From: Primula veris
Taxonomy: Eukaryota; Streptophyta; Magnoliopsida; Ericales; Primulaceae
Length of the DNA stretch: 64,000 bases
Direction of reading: 5' to 3'
Assembly: GCA_963682055.1 (NCBI GenBank)
Contig: OY821740.1
Coordinates: 43,730,795 to 43,794,794 of the forward strand
Made by a program: the position numbers and the translations under genes. Below are positions 13,401 to 26,476 of this stretch, one piece after another. Within the stretch, counting starts at the first letter, position 1. Each line of letters starts with the position of its first letter. The notes beneath the pieces were generated by a model, which ran no database searches, had not been told where the DNA came from, and saw nothing but the letters and a program-made list of their open reading frames with translations.

Positions 13401-15328
13401 GCTCGTCATTTTCTGTAGATGTAGTTTTTTATATCATTAGGTTTTTTTAATGGTAATTTTAAGACAGGTGGCACTGGTTTCACCCCAAGAGATGTTACAC
13501 CTGAAGCAACTAAAGAAGTGATAGAAAAACACACTCCCGGTCTTCTCCATGTCATGATGCAAGAGAGTTTAAAGGTTATTAGCGACTAATTATTTGGTTT
13601 CCGGATTTTACTATAAAACCATAAGAAAGATTAAATTTGGAAATGAATAGTCTATTAAACTGAATTTCATGATTGCAAACTCTTTTACTGTAGATCTAGT
13701 ATTAAAATTATTGTATTGGGGATATCGAATACAACTACCTACTTGATAAGGTCGGTTCCAGTCTACTAGGCTAAGCTAGTTATGATCTAGTACCACAATT
13801 AGTTGATATTCTAAAGCTCATCATCACTAAATACACGGAAGATTCCATTTAATTGGTCGACTTTCAATAAAAAAAAATGTGTTACAAGGAAATTTTCATT
13901 CCCATCCAGTGATACTTTTGAATTTTAATACACCCACCTTAATGAACTGATGTTCCATTAACATGTTTTTGACGAGCATGCACTATATCTAACTTATATG
14001 CTGCCATGTTTTTTAATAAATGACATTCAGTTCTGATGTGCACCGACTTTAATGAACTAATTTTAAGATATGACTTTGGAGTACTGAATAGCATGCAGTG
14101 GAATTAAATGTGAGTGAGAAGTTAATTGTACAACTAAATGGGAATTAAGTCCAATTTGGACCACTTACTGGTAATTTTGATTTAAATTTTATCTAGCATT
14201 ATTATGCCATAGTGTACTTAAAGTTCTTTAATTTATCAAACTCTGTAAGGGATGACGTAGAAATTAGTATCTTATTTTCCCACTCCTAATGCTTGCACAT
14301 ACTCTGTTTTTTCATGGCCTAAAAAGAAAAACAAAAGAAAAAGCATATTCCGTGAAATGTGTGTTAACATACTATTATCTTTTGTCCCCTAAAAGTGCTC
14401 AACTCTTCATAGTCCACACTCTAGCCATATACAAAGTTATGTCTTCAGTCTTTTTTACCAGTAAGGTAACTGCAAAGCTCAACTTACAGTGGCTTCCCAA
14501 CATTTATAAGGGGATAAGCAGAAAAAACAGAGTTATATTGTTATCGGAAGATAAATCATTTTGGTTATCTCCGAGGCTGACCGAGCTATCATTTGTAGGT
14601 TGTCAACTGAGTATTTTAAGGATATGATTTACCTATGGTATCAGTTGACGTATTTGCCCATCACCTTGGTTACTTGTAAACAGGTCACGCCGTTTGCGAT
14701 GCTCTCACGCTCTGCAGCTGGAATAAGGGGATCTACATTGGTGAGACCATGACTTTTATAAAAGGCTCGTTTGCTTACAACTTAGTAGAAATGAATGCTT
14801 CTTGTAAGTGTAGGAGAAACCGGAGAAGAAGTTAAAAGTTAATGGTTTGCATTCCTTCAAACCCGTGATCATGATTTTTTTATTTTACTTTATGGAAAAC
14901 CTGATTCTATTGATTGTTTTATTCAAGTAGGGGTAAATGCATGTGGTATACTTTTCGAATTTCATTGCATTCACCATCCCTTTCGAGTTTTCACTTTGTT
15001 GAATGAAATTTGTAGAATTATTTCGGGAATATTCCTGTTAGGTGGGTGTTTCTTCCTTATTATTTGAGTAGTTTGTCCTCGTTGTGATTATCTTTTTTGA
15101 GCACTTTAGATCATCAACATGCCGGGGAACCCAAATGCAGTAGGGGAGTGCATGGAAGCTTTACTGCCAGCTCTGAAGCACGCTTTGAAGCAGATCAAGG
15201 GAGATAAGAGAGAGAAGCATCCCAATCATGTCCCTCATGCTCAATCAGCTCCTACTGATGTATGGGAAAGCAGTTACAGATCAGCTTCTGGTGCTGGCAA
15301 AGAACGCGGTTGTTCCTGTTCGCATTGA
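7412..15328 (+). CDS. CNX1: Molybdopterin molybdenumtransferase CNX1 (MoeA-MogA fusion), 13 exons, 651 aa
   Basis: Exons: 7412-7567, 9010-9136, 9546-9676, 10159-10260, 11128-11211, 11306-11536, 11624-11805, 11942-12046, 12236-12532, 13236-13393, 13468-13574, 14684-14740, 15110-15328. All are in phase. CNX1 catalyses the last steps of molybdenum cofactor synthesis in the cytosol. The C-terminal G domain (MogA-like, about 451-620) adenylates molybdopterin, and the N-terminal E domain (MoeA-like, about 1-420) inserts molybdate. Visible signatures are [80 protein letters not shown] and [21 protein letters not shown] Ser/Thr-rich linker joins the domains, in the plant order (E then G). The protein ends in CSCSH. 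The first ATG was chosen because two adjacent ATGs follow the GA leader with no earlier in-frame ATG. Introns carry two MITEs and a duplicated block. Confidence 0.97.
7998..8050. repeat. (ATGT)n microsatellite in CNX1 intron 1
   Basis: About thirteen near-perfect TATG/ATGT tetranucleotides in a row. A shorter TATG run with TA repeats occurs earlier in the same intron at about 7591-7633. Such tracts are probably length-variable. Confidence 0.9.
8041..8745. repeat. Direct duplication inside CNX1 intron 1, second copy interrupted
   Basis: Copy A (about 8041-8306) and copy B (about 8311-8745) share an ordered series of landmarks: TATGCATGTATATG, CATATACTTGC, ATTTGGTCT, GCATGTTTG.CAACT, TTTTTTCCTTACC, AGCTTCTTGGTCA (or a close variant), AAAAGCAG.GAAGCTA and AGCTGTTTTCACG. 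Copy B is longer because a 177-bp element sits in it. Confidence 0.82.
8386..8562. mobile_element. 177-bp hAT-type MITE with 8-bp target-site duplication (CNX1 intron 1)
   Basis: The insert is flanked on both sides by the same 8-mer ATCTTAGA (8378-8385 and 8563-8570). It interrupts copy B of a duplication whose copy A keeps an uninterrupted site. The left end, CGGTGCCGGAACCAGG, resembles the CAGTGGCGGAGCCAGG end common to plant hAT-like MITEs. The right end (CTCCTCCCTG) is a shortened or decayed inverse of it. An 8-bp duplication is typical of hAT elements. It has no coding capacity. A diverged relative lies near 59035. Confidence 0.75.
13022..13175. mobile_element. 154-bp MITE with TA target-site duplication (CNX1 intron 9)
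   Basis: The ends are inverted repeats: TTCGGTAGGGCGGGT on the left, and the complement of ACCGGCCCTACCGAA on the right, differing by one base. Each end is bordered by TA (13020-13021 and 13176-13177), as expected for Tc1/mariner-class insertions. The interior is GC-richer than the intron and non-coding. It lies about 60 bp before the exon 10 acceptor. Confidence 0.8.
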
Positions 15329-15767
15329 GACAGCTTGACATTTTGCAAATTTGTATTCTCTCAATGGTTAATGAAAGTTGGGCCTAACGGGTGTCACTAC
15401 TGAATATGGCCGTGTTGCTAGTAAAAACACACTGATACCAGATCATGCATCGATTAAACGTTAACAGAGACGGCGTGTACTTGTGTACTCTGTTTTTGAT
15501 GTAGCTGCTTACTTTTTCTTTTCTTTTTTTTCTCTTTTAAGAGTCATGTTTAAGCTTGAATTTCTTGAAGTACATTCGAAAAGAAAGAAACATGGGAAAA
15601 AAAGTTCGTGAGTCTTACCCTCATGTTTGGAATTTGGATGCTTTTAAAGCGAAAGTTAATGATTAACTTTGCACTGATTGATTTGTTTTTTATAATTATT
15701 CTTTGATACCAAACTCGTAAACCTGTGCAGTGTAATTTTATGTTATTTGCAAAACATACTTTTCCTC

Positions 15768-15826
15768 ATTAGTGGACCTTTTCCTCATTAGTGGACCTTT
15801 TCCTCATTAGTGGACCTTTTTAGTGA
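15768..15826. repeat. 19-bp tandem repeat, three copies
   Basis: The unit TTTTCCTCATTAGTGGACC is repeated three times with almost no change, and a degenerate fourth (TTTTTAGTGAACC) follows. It lies between two copies of GATACCAAACTC.TAAACC (15707 and 15834). Confidence 0.9.
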
Positions 15827-15859
15827 ACCTTTGATACCAAACTCATAAACCTGTGCAGG

Positions 15860-16378
15860 TAGGGCTGATAATGGGCGAAACGGGATGAAAACGAACTAAA
15901 CTAGACGAAATTCGTTTAGTTTCTGAGTTTTTCGTTATCGTTCGTTTTTGTTTAGTAATGAACGAAACGATACGAGATCTTAACGAAACGAACACGGAAT
16001 TTTTCATTAAATTTTTGCCACATTCACATGTAATCATATTACGTGAACTAGTATGTTACAACTTACACGTAATCATATTTACATATCACATTCTATATTT
16101 TTATATAATGAGTTTTAGATTCATATTGCTAGTAGAGTATCTTTTACTATACATTTATTGCTACAAACACACATATATATCATGTATAAAAAAATATATA
16201 CATATATTAGACGAAAACAAAATTTAACGAAACGAATAAGGCTATGATCATTATCATCTCATTTACTAAACGAAATGTATTATTTCATTATCGTTTCATT
16301 TAGTAATAAACGAAAATGAAACGATCTCTTAACGAAAACGATCTTTTTCACGAAATGTTCGCCTCATTTACAGCCCTA
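15860..16378. mobile_element. Candidate non-autonomous hAT-like element, about 519 bp
   Basis: The left end AGGGCTGATAATGGGCGAAA and the complement of the right end (AGGGCTGTAAATGAGGCGAA) are imperfect inverted repeats. They resemble the AGGGCTGTAAA-type ends of plant hAT-like elements. Inner parts repeat ACGAAACGA-type words on both strands. No 8-bp target-site duplication is clear, and there is no transposase. It separates two halves (15834 and about 16520) of a block that is contiguous at 15707-15760. Confidence 0.55.
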
Positions 16379-17818
16379 TTTACATGGGTTCAAACAAAGT
16401 TAAATCAAACTCAAGGGGTCAAAACAAAGTTAAATCAAACTCATTAACGCCTATATAAGTAAATATCTTTGGTGTAAATTTGTAATTTCTCATTCCCAGG
16501 GGACTAACTACAAGACTTCTGATGTAATTTGGGGTTATTTGCAAAACATATATATATAGCACATATTTGTATTTTTATCCAAATTAAAATGGGGAAAATG
16601 ATGTTTAATACCATGTACCGTTAACTTTTATCAAATTAATATTCAATCTTTAAGTTTTACTAATTTGGTCTATAATCTATTAATTTTGGTCCAATTAAGG
16701 ATCCAATAGTATAAATCGATGAAATTACACTCAGTATATCTCACATCAAGATGGATATTTATGTAATTACACTCACTATGCGATATGATAGAATGTGACT
16801 CCAATTTTGTCATATTTGTTAGACATCATTTCCTTGTTAATTTTCGTTCAATTATGAGACTTTTTTTTTCCATATCATTTCAAAAAAGTCCCATAATTAA
16901 ACGAAAATTAATAGGTTGTTGCTCAAATTGTTAAAATTTAAATATTATGTACTAAGTAGTTAAAATTCAACAGTACAAGGTACCAAACCAATTAAATATA
17001 AAACTGGGAAAATGTTAAAATGTTACTTAGCCTATCGAGTTTTAGCGATTTAGTACCCAACTTAATTTTTTTTACTAATTTGATATACAACGTATACGTT
17101 TTCACTCAATTTGATATCAACCTAACATACTTTCTAATTTGGTACCCAATCTATTCGTTTTCACTCCGATTAAAAGATTCATCTCACATCCGGTCACCGA
17201 TTTTTAACGCATACCAGTCATATTTACTAGTATATGTTTAATAACACGTGTGAAAGGTTCAACTATTCTATAAATAAGTTAAAAGTAAATTAATACTTAT
17301 TATGGTTGAGTTAATACGGTGCTTAGAATGACATGAGTCGAATGAAAATGTATAATTTGATATATGAACGAGTTTGATGGTTGATAGTTACTGTTTTTTT
17401 TTAATAAAATCAGAAAAGTTTTTTGGATAAAAGATATCTAAAAATAAAATAAAAATTGGCTGCCACGTAGATGTAGCATGATTATAGTTTATTTTTGATA
17501 AAATTGGGCGATATTTTATTTTGGTAAATTGGGATAGTTTTTTTTTTTTTGATAAATTGAGGATAATTGTAGGGGTTAGAGTGATGTTTATTTGAAAAAA
17601 AAATATATTAATTTGATGCATGTTTGATAATCGATGGTTAGTATTTTTTTTATTTTTTTTATAAAATAGTAAAAGTTTTTTGCTAAAAGAAAAAAAAAAA
17701 TAGCTGTGCGTGGATCGTCAATCCCAGTCCGTTATACAGATGAGTAAACTGCATAATGAAAAAAGAATCCCCCAAAACATATACATATAGAGAGAGAAAG
17801 AGAAAGAGAAAGAGAGAG

Positions 17819-20800
17819 ATGTTGAAGGTGAAGCGAGTGAGTAACTGGTTTTACTCTAACAGTAATATTAACAAGAGTTTAACTTCTTCGAATATAATCA
17901 TAGATAATAATAATAATCAGAATCTCCTCATCGCTCACCGTCCATCTCAACTCACCTCATATCGCTTCCTTGATTTTTACCAGGTTTTTTTAATTATAAC
18001 TCCATAAAACTCTAGTTTTAGTTTTTGTGTTTAAATAAGTTTTGTATTGAGAGTTGGAAAACTGTTTTTTTTTTCAATTTTGTTTTCAGATCGGAAACAA
18101 AGATGCTATCGAGAAAGAGAGAGCCAGACTGTACGCTTCGGGGTTTCTCTTATTTTATATTTTTCTATAATGCTTAAGGATTTTGAGAAAATAGTGACTT
18201 TATTTTGTTTTGTTTCTAAAAAGCTGCTCATTAAGACTTTGCATTTTTAATTTAGCGGAACAATTAGGATTTTTTTGTTAGGTATCAGTTTGAAGGAAAT
18301 TAAGCTAAAATTTATGGAACATAGAAATGAAACTCAATTGACCGAATAATTTATTGTTTTTGATTTTTGAATAAAGAAATGGGTTCATGGGTTTATCTAT
18401 GGGTAATGATTTAAGTTAAGAATCGCTAGAATCATTTGCACATTCATGATTATATCGCCTACCAAATTTTATTCCCATACTTTAAAGCTGGAATTGTAAC
18501 TTACAAATCTTTATTAGGGTGAAACAATTTAATGAACTAAGCCTTTTAAGGGGGATCATCTTCTTACTTTATGAAAAAATAAGTTGAGATCGGCAAATCA
18601 AACAGGCCTTGGGTACTACAAGAATTTGTTAGTGCAAGAGAGTTAATACTCAATAAGTAGTTGGTGTGCTTTATGATGACAATGTGTTATGTATTGACTC
18701 GATATCTTCGAGCAAGTGCCATTCACCATTTTGAGTCGAATATCATTGATTTCAAATTCCTTTTCTACCAAAACCTTTATTGAGACAACATCTGAACAAG
18801 AATATTTCTTGTATCCTACCTAGGACAGTAACGATGAGATGAATCGAGGTTACTTTGCTGACATATCAGAGATGAAGAAACATGGCGGCAAGGTATCAAA
18901 TATCGATATATGACCTTTTTTTTAAAGATTATTCTTATCCGTGTTTGATGAGTTTTACTCTCTATTTTTTTTCATGGTAATTTTCTTGTGTTTAAGTTGA
19001 AATGTGATTGTGCTACTTGTAGATTGCAACAGCAAACAAGATAATTATTCCAGCAATGGCTGCTGTGAAATTTCCTGAATTAGAAGTGAATTATTACGAT
19101 AGTACAACTCTCAAGTTGCCCATTACCTCTAACAAGAATGACATTGATGCATACAAGTCAGGTGTACCGAAAGCAACTTTACTATGTCTATCATTCCGAG
19201 CTAGTTCTCAGGTTCTTTTCTTATGATTTTAGTCTCCAGTAATCAGTTTTATGCAATTTGTTATTTTTTCTATTGGTATGTGTAGTTTCACAAGCACTTA
19301 TATAGTTGTTTGCTCCTGACCCTGTTATAGGGTTCGTGATTCATTAACATGCCACGGAGCGTTAAGTTTACATTTGATCTTTTCCTTCTGTCATGGCCCT
19401 GAATATGCGCGCACACACAAAAAAACACACATACATTTTAATGGTAAGCTTAGGAAAAGAACTTGCTTATTTGAACTTATATGCTCCAAAGAAATGATGG
19501 TTTTGATTGGGCATTTTGCCTGTCTTTCCACTTATGAATTAACTGGACCAGCTTGCACGAGTTTTTTTTATAGAGCATAGAATGTGTGTTGTAAACTCGC
19601 AGTTTACTATATTTTGGTGCTCAAGCTTGGCAATAACCATGCTTTTCGGTAATTCTTTTGCAAAAGTATTTAATGATGCTAGTATAACTCGTATGACTAG
19701 ATCTGCGGTGTAAAGATAAAAGGGGTACATAGGATTTGAGTTACCAGATAATAAACCTAAGAATGTTAATTCGTATTACATTTTTGTTTCATAATTTGTG
19801 AAGTTTTTATTTTCTTTCTGGTGCGGTTTTTACTTTTTACTATAAAAAAAATCCTGTTTGCAGGCTATGGTTGATTCTTGGAGTATCCCTTTTCTTGAAA
19901 CTTTTTGCAATTCCGATAAAGTCAACTTGTTTGAGGTACATATATTTGATCCCATGCATTTGTAATTTTATGGCAGTTTGTCCATGTTCTTTAGTCTTTT
20001 ACGTATCTTTCCAGCTTACCGTATCTGTGTCTGAGACAGAGAAGAGAGTGAAATAATCGAATGCCTAAACCAAGTTGTTAACTTTGTCATTAAACTCTTC
20101 TCCGCTAATAAATCTTTCAAAAGATCACATGTTTATCACTCTGAACTTCTAGATTGTAGCTGCCAATAATTACTGCCATGGAGTTGAATTATTTTGAATA
20201 ACTTGTAAACTCATCTATATAAACACCTTTTTCAGCTGCACTTGTTAATTTTTAAACTTAACTAATTATCTTTATCTTTTGTTTCATCAATTTAAAGTTT
20301 AAACTTTATGCATGCGCCTGATTCAGGGTGTTCACCTTGACACGTTCTCGTTTCATTTTGGAAAAGAATAAAAAATCAAGCAACACATCCACATTCATAA
20401 CTAAATTACAATTTTCCTTCTTTTCTTCTCTCTTCATTTTTAGCCTTCCATTTCCATGTTTCCTGTACAGTTTGCTTTTTTTAAGCTGGAAACAGGTGGA
20501 CGATACAATTTAATTTATGCGCCTGATTCAGCAGTGTTGATAAAAAACTACTTTTTGAAATTCCATTTATCTTTTGGGTCAATTAATTCTACATTTATTT
20601 TTGATAAGCATTTTCTTTCATTACTAGGTCTCGTTAATAGACTCATGGCTACTGTCTCGTAGTCCAATTAAGCGGCTGCTTCTCCGGATGATGAGAAAAT
20701 CCAAACCTAATGAAAGGAGTACGGCATTGCAGAGACAGATAGTGTATTCCTTTGGTGACCATTATTACCTCAGAAAAGAGCTCAAGATATTGAATCTTAT

Positions 20801-21026
20801 CACTGGGTACTAGTCTTCATTCTTCTGAAATTATCCCATAAATATTCTGATTAATTTTTATAAGATCGCTAGGCTCCTATGCTAATATAGATTATTGGCA
20901 CTTTATAGGTATATATTCTTGCTCGACAATTTTGGGAGAATACGATGGCAAGGCTCTGGGTCAGCGACACAAGATGAGGTTTCTTCTTTGCTTTCATGCA
21001 CATCACTTCTATTGGAAGAGAAGTAG
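17819..21026 (+). CDS. ATP10: ATP10-like mitochondrial ATP synthase assembly factor, 7 exons, 275 aa
   Basis: Exons: 17819-17983, 18090-18130, 18829-18892, 19023-19211, 19864-19935, 20628-20806, 20909-21026. All joins are GT-AG and in phase, giving 276 codons. In yeast, Atp10 is a mitochondrial inner-membrane chaperone needed to assemble the Fo part (subunit 6) of F1Fo-ATP synthase. The N-terminus (MLKVKRVSNWFYS, rich in K, R, S and N) fits a mitochondrial targeting peptide. Conserved plant ATP10 stretches visible are FLDFYQIGNKDAIEKERARL, RGYFADISEMKKHGGK, DSWSIPFLETFC, VSLIDSWLLSRSPIKRLLL and YIFLLDNFGRIRWQGSGSAT. The exon 2 to exon 3 junction (short 41-nt and 64-nt exons) was set by phase and by the expected DEMNRGYF reading. 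The gene follows CNX1 on the same strand and is convergent with VPS41. I am confident of the family; the function is inferred by homology. Confidence 0.9.
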
Positions 21027-22776
21027 AATAAGAATAGATGATGTTAGCATATTTGGGATCCAAGTGACTCATTGAACCGACACTATTCTGTCGCCCCTAC
21101 TTTTACGAGTTAATGTTAATTTTGACCCGTGCTCTTTAACAATTGACTATGTTGTTTGATGGCAATTTTAAAGCGAAAGCAGTTTTGATGCCACAACGAA
21201 ATAACCTGGATTTGTGGATTTGTGAGGAATGTAGTTTGGCAAACTGACTTGGAAGAAACGAGAAATAAACATAATAATAAATGATATTCAGCTTATTATG
21301 GAGATTCACTTCTAATAATATTCAAAACCTGAAATGGCCTTTTCTTGAATGAGTAGTGGGTCATTGTTAACTTTTAAAAGAAAATGGGTTCCTCGTTTAT
21401 CCTTGTAAAAATTTGATAGCCATCCTTCATGGTAACTTCTGGCTTCTTTGCTCACAACCGCCGTTGTGGATTGCTTGAATTAGCTCTTTTAGTATGAGAG
21501 TAGTGAAATCTTCCTATTACGGGTGTAAATGGTTCAGACTGGAATGGATTGGTTTTTATCCTAAACCAAACCAGCAACGGATTGAAAAAACTTAAGACCC
21601 ATTACCATGTTTCATATTTTTAATGGATACACGGATTAACGGTTTCGATCCGGTTTGGATTCGGATTCAGGAAACAATGAGGGCTAAGGTGAAGTTCCAG
21701 CCGAAACAATTAAAAAGAAGTAAAGCAAAAGGTGCAAAAAACAACCATGGTATTGGTACGTATCCCGGAATACTAAGCCAGACCATTAAAAACGGGTAGA
21801 AGATTTTTAAATCCAAAATCAAACCATAACTAATTAAATCCGAACTTATTCATGCCAAGATGCCGTATTAATTCGGATTCACGGATAGTTATACTTACAT
21901 CCCTACTTGCAACAGGATAGCCTGGTTAATGGGAGTGCAGAAATCACTCGAATGAGAGCTTTCAGAACATCATTCTAAAAATGTTGAATTCCTGACCCCA
22001 GCCTCCAGATATGAGCCCACAGGTATGCTCGTGAACATACATGTATAAAAGTGCATGTCTAGATCATATAAAAAAATCATCTTTTTTTTATACTGATACT
22101 GGTTAGTTCCCATCAACGACACTTCTGAGAAAACCCTCCATTCATGCATTTTTTTTGCTAAAATAGATCTTTTTTTTCACATTCCAGCATTATTTTCCAC
22201 TGGTACCACCTTCAGGAGATGATACTTTGACGTTGATCTTGATATGGTAATGCTAATTATCTTGACAAAGTTACCTTATGAATGAAATAAGAACAGTACT
22301 TACGATAATCTAAATTACTTTGGAAAAAAATAGTTCATTCCAAAAGTAGTAATTGATTTTGATTCAGCAAGTGTACTTCTAGGAAGGACTCTATGGTCTG
22401 TATTGAAAGATCAACCCCGCAGTGGTTACAATCACAAATATTGTCACGAAAAGTAACCTTTAACTTTAGAAATAGATCATAAATCGACAACCTTAGTTTA
22501 ATATATCACAATCTCGTGGTGTATTAATATATACGTATCAAATTCACAACTGCAAAAACCCATCAACTACAATTCACATGTCCCGACCACAAGCTAGAAA
22601 AGAATGAAGAGAAAAAACAGAAATGAAGTGGAGATCAAGCAATGAAATTTTGACAAGCATTACACAAGGCTCATTATCAACAGAAGCACTATAAATTACA
22701 AGGCATTAACTATGGGCTCAATAAGAAAATAAATTACAAGCCAAAAAAATGTGGGTACACAAGATAATAACAAAAC
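21027..22776. other. Convergent intergenic region ATP10 / VPS41
   Basis: About 1.75 kb between two 3' ends, expected to hold both 3' UTRs. It contains a candidate hAT-like element at 21521-21903. The rest is AT-rich, and I see no coding sequence. Confidence 0.6.
21521..21903. mobile_element. Candidate hAT-like MITE, about 383 bp
   Basis: The left end GGGTGTAAATGG and the complement of the right end (GGGATGTAAGTA) are near inverted repeats of the type seen in plant hAT-like MITEs. The interior has recurring GGATT, CGGATT and ACGGAT words on both strands. No certain target-site duplication and no coding capacity were found. The boundaries are approximate. Confidence 0.45.
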
Positions 22777-25700
22777 TTAACCAGCAGCAGCTGTTGTGCA
22801 TAATATACACCTCATTTTCGGGTAATTCGAGGTATTTTCCTCTTCTTCATTGTCATCTTCGTCATCGTCACCATTATCATACTCATAATAAGATAAAGTA
22901 TCATTAGAAGGCTCTTTAGGTGTTTTCTTTTCCTCTACAGATGTAGTAGAATCCGAGAGACAAGTCGTGTGATATGCATGACAGCAGAAAAATGCTACTA
23001 TAGATACATTTTGTATCGGAAGTGGGTCGAAACAAATGCAACACCTTCCATCTCCACGAGTCTTAGATTTTACCTCCGTATTTTTAATACTTGGAATTCT
23101 TTCGGTAAACTGATAAGTTCTATTGCCATCTCTTTTAGGCCTTGTTTCATTTTCTTCATTGCTCAAGTAAATCGCCCGTTTTGCTTCGTTGTAATATTTG
23201 ATCAACAGGTTAACAGAATCAGTCTGCATAATAATTAAGGTGAAGCATAAAATTGTTAACAATCTCTAAAGTTCCTAAGATGGTAAATCGAAGAGATTAG
23301 AAAGATACAGTAGCTGGGCATACAATAGGAGTACCTTAAGAATGTCATTACATCCGTGTCTAAGTGAAGTTTCCGTCCTGTAGTCGGTTATAATTTTGAC
23401 TAAACGGTCTCTTAACCTGAAGAAAGCGCACACACCATCATAATCACAAAAAAGGCTTCAAATGAAAATAACCGCATATTGTTAAGATACTGCAAACACC
23501 ATACAAAACTTAAAATGGGTTAAAGAATGGACAACTTATCACTTCCAAAGAAAAATTTGGAGACGTAATTTTCTTGACTTAAATGCTGAAGAAAAGTAAG
23601 CAAGCCAAAGTATATAAGTTCAGCATAAAAAACTTCCAATACTGCGCGTCCTGTGCCATTCTTAAAAAAATAGTAATAGTCCACTGCATACAGTAATTAT
23701 TTTCCCAACAAGCTCCAAAACTAGTTGGTATATGCACAGATATTTAACAGAATATGAATATTCTGACAAAAAGCATCCACTGCCAATAATTATCCCAAAT
23801 TCCCAATAATGAACCACCGCATCATCATCATGACCAACTCTAATAATGCGGTGTACTACGTAATCGAAGTTTGGACAGAGCATCACGAACAAATCTCACA
23901 CTCAAATAGCTCAGCAGGTGAGTAGCTCAATTATATGAAATTCTTGTTTATCATACATACAAAAGCTTGGAAGAAGAATAAAAAATAGAACAAATAAGGA
24001 GCAAACAGTACAGTAGGATAGGTCATAATACCGAGGTATCTCCAAGCCGTTGGGCACCACATTTACGATGTATAAGGGGTCAAGATTGCCAACTGTATGC
24101 TCTAGCAACATTCCTACCTGTTAATCAATGGAACAATAATAAGCTCGTAAAAAATAAAGAAATTAAGGTGGAATATATACCCATTATTGTTCAGTAGCAT
24201 TAAACCAGCAAAAGGAACCCACAGTACCATTTCGGGCTTATTAAGGCATTGCTTTATAAGTTCTTCCCAAAGCTCGTCATCATGTTGCAGAGTCACAAAT
24301 TCTATGGCCTGAATAGATAGTAACATCATCACTGAAATTTTCAAATACATAATTGGATGACCAGAATGTGAATGCTACGCACCTCTTCAATATCCCCTAA
24401 TCTATTGATGATAACTGCAAGGGCTTGTTTCGAATTGCCCATTCTTCCAAGAATGAAAACTTGCTCTCTCAGCAAATCTCTTTTGACACAAATATCATAT
24501 GCCTGAGAGCAAACTTCAGACTGTTATCACAGAGGCATAAGTAGTAGAGAATAATACTAACCACTTAATAGACGTGATTATACCAACCTTTTCTAATGTA
24601 TAATGTTGACTGCTGCGAAGAAATGGAAGCAGCATTTTTTGATCATATTCTGCATAAAGCTCTACCTAGTCACGACAAAATAAAAGAGATAATCGTTACA
24701 TAAACAATCATAGGAACAAACACCGGTTTTATTAACTCTTTTCTGGCAGTCATGGTAACTATGTAAATTAGATTCATAGAAATCCTAAAAAGAAAATTGC
24801 TTTCAGCCCTTGAATTGAACAGATGTACTATTTGCAGATCCTGCATCTGACTAGCTATATTTTTGACTAACCTTAATTTTACGAGACCCCACATACACTA
24901 TAGAAATGAGAACAATGAAAAGAACTTATAACTTCCCGGTGAAAGAGAAAAGAAAAAATAATAAACAGAATCAAGTGTTTTCCGCTTGTCATTATTTAAA
25001 ATTCAGCAATATAATATGATTCACGAGAAACCACCGACAAAAGAGATCACCACATACAACATAAAAATGTTAAAATTTTTAATGAAAAATACAGAAAATA
25101 TCAGCAAAGCTACTTTAGCTATCTCACACAAGCATACCTGCATATCATGGAAATCCCTCCCCACATGAGGGTTAGCTTCAAAAAGAGAGTGCAAATACAA
25201 AAGTAAAAATTTTCTCGAATCACACTTTTTTTTTGAACCCAAAAGTTGTTCAACAACTTCATGTGGAGTAATGAGGTCTCTGTTCTGTGTCAACAATGGT
25301 ACAGCTTGTTTACAATCAATCATCATCAGCTGAACAACCTGCAAATAACATATTAAAGTAAACATATCAATTCCGACTCAAGACAATGACTCCTTCATAG
25401 AATCATATTGCAAATGACTGGACTAAAAGTGTTGCCTAAAGAAGCACAGTTTCTTTACCTTTTCACGAATAACATCATGTAAGTTATGTTTTTCGATGAA
25501 GTCAAACAAATCTGGCTTCATAAGCTGAAACAAAAAGAAAGCCTCTATTAAAGGGATAGCGGCATAAGCTTGTATCTCATAATGACATGTTGCAGAAAAA
25601 CAACATAATCTCAACTAGGTTGCTTACATCAGCGTATAGTGAAAAGGCATTCTCGTACTGTCCATCAATTACATACAATTCTGCTAGTGCCTGAAGAGTA

Positions 25701-26445
25701 CAAATAATATGGTGTAACCAACAATATACTTAACAAATATATATGCACACACACACATATATACAATTACAAACAGATATATGTGTGTGCATTAGGCAGT
25801 TTGTACGGACCTCTTTAAGTGAATCAGTCATAGATGAAGTATTAAGCTGAGGCTCTATGGCCGAGATAACAGGTGAGGAAGGATAAATTGCTGGGGGCCA
25901 AGATTTGACAGTTGACAATAGATCCTTATGAAAAGCAGGATATGTAGCCAAAGCTACAAGAGCAACCTGTAGAATTAAAAAGCATAGCCGAGAGTGAGAC
26001 TTTAGTTCGAAGTTTGGGCCCAAGTAAAAGAATTCAAACATTAAATACCTCATAAGCCGTATCACGCAACCGTGGGTTTTCGGTTGGTATATATGGAACC
26101 AATATGGGAAGCTGACGGAGATGCGCAAAGTGGAAAACCCATCTGTAAGAGATGTTAGATTATCAGTCATCCAAGGGGGAAAAGTTGTGGAACAGTCAAT
26201 TCTATATTTATGTGAAAATACTACGTACTTTTCCCATGCAGAAGCTGATCCTCGTAACACTTTGGGACACAAAGATGCAGCCTCGGCATACTTTCTTTCC
26301 ACAATTAAATGGTCGAGATATCTTGATCCGACCTGAGATAATAGTTTATGGACTGAATAAAACTGCAAAACTAATTTGGGGAACGCAGATATAACTTTTT
26401 GTCCTTATATCTACAAATCAAAATTCAGATTTCAGAAGAAAATAC

Positions 26446-26476
<31 letters not shown>

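Larger units (their letters stand above)
15329..17818. other. Intergenic region CNX1 to ATP10, repeat-rich
   Basis: About 2.5 kb between two genes in the same orientation. It should hold the CNX1 3' UTR and the ATP10 promoter. It contains a 19-bp tandem repeat (15768-15826), a candidate hAT-like element (15860-16378), a short tandem copy of AACAAAGTTAAATCAAACTC (from 16392 and 16425), a TA tract near 16550, and AT-rich sequence (16600-17250) of the 'tttggtacc' type often seen in plant repeat DNA. A GA tract (17785-17818) touches the ATP10 start. No gene is seen. Confidence 0.6.
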
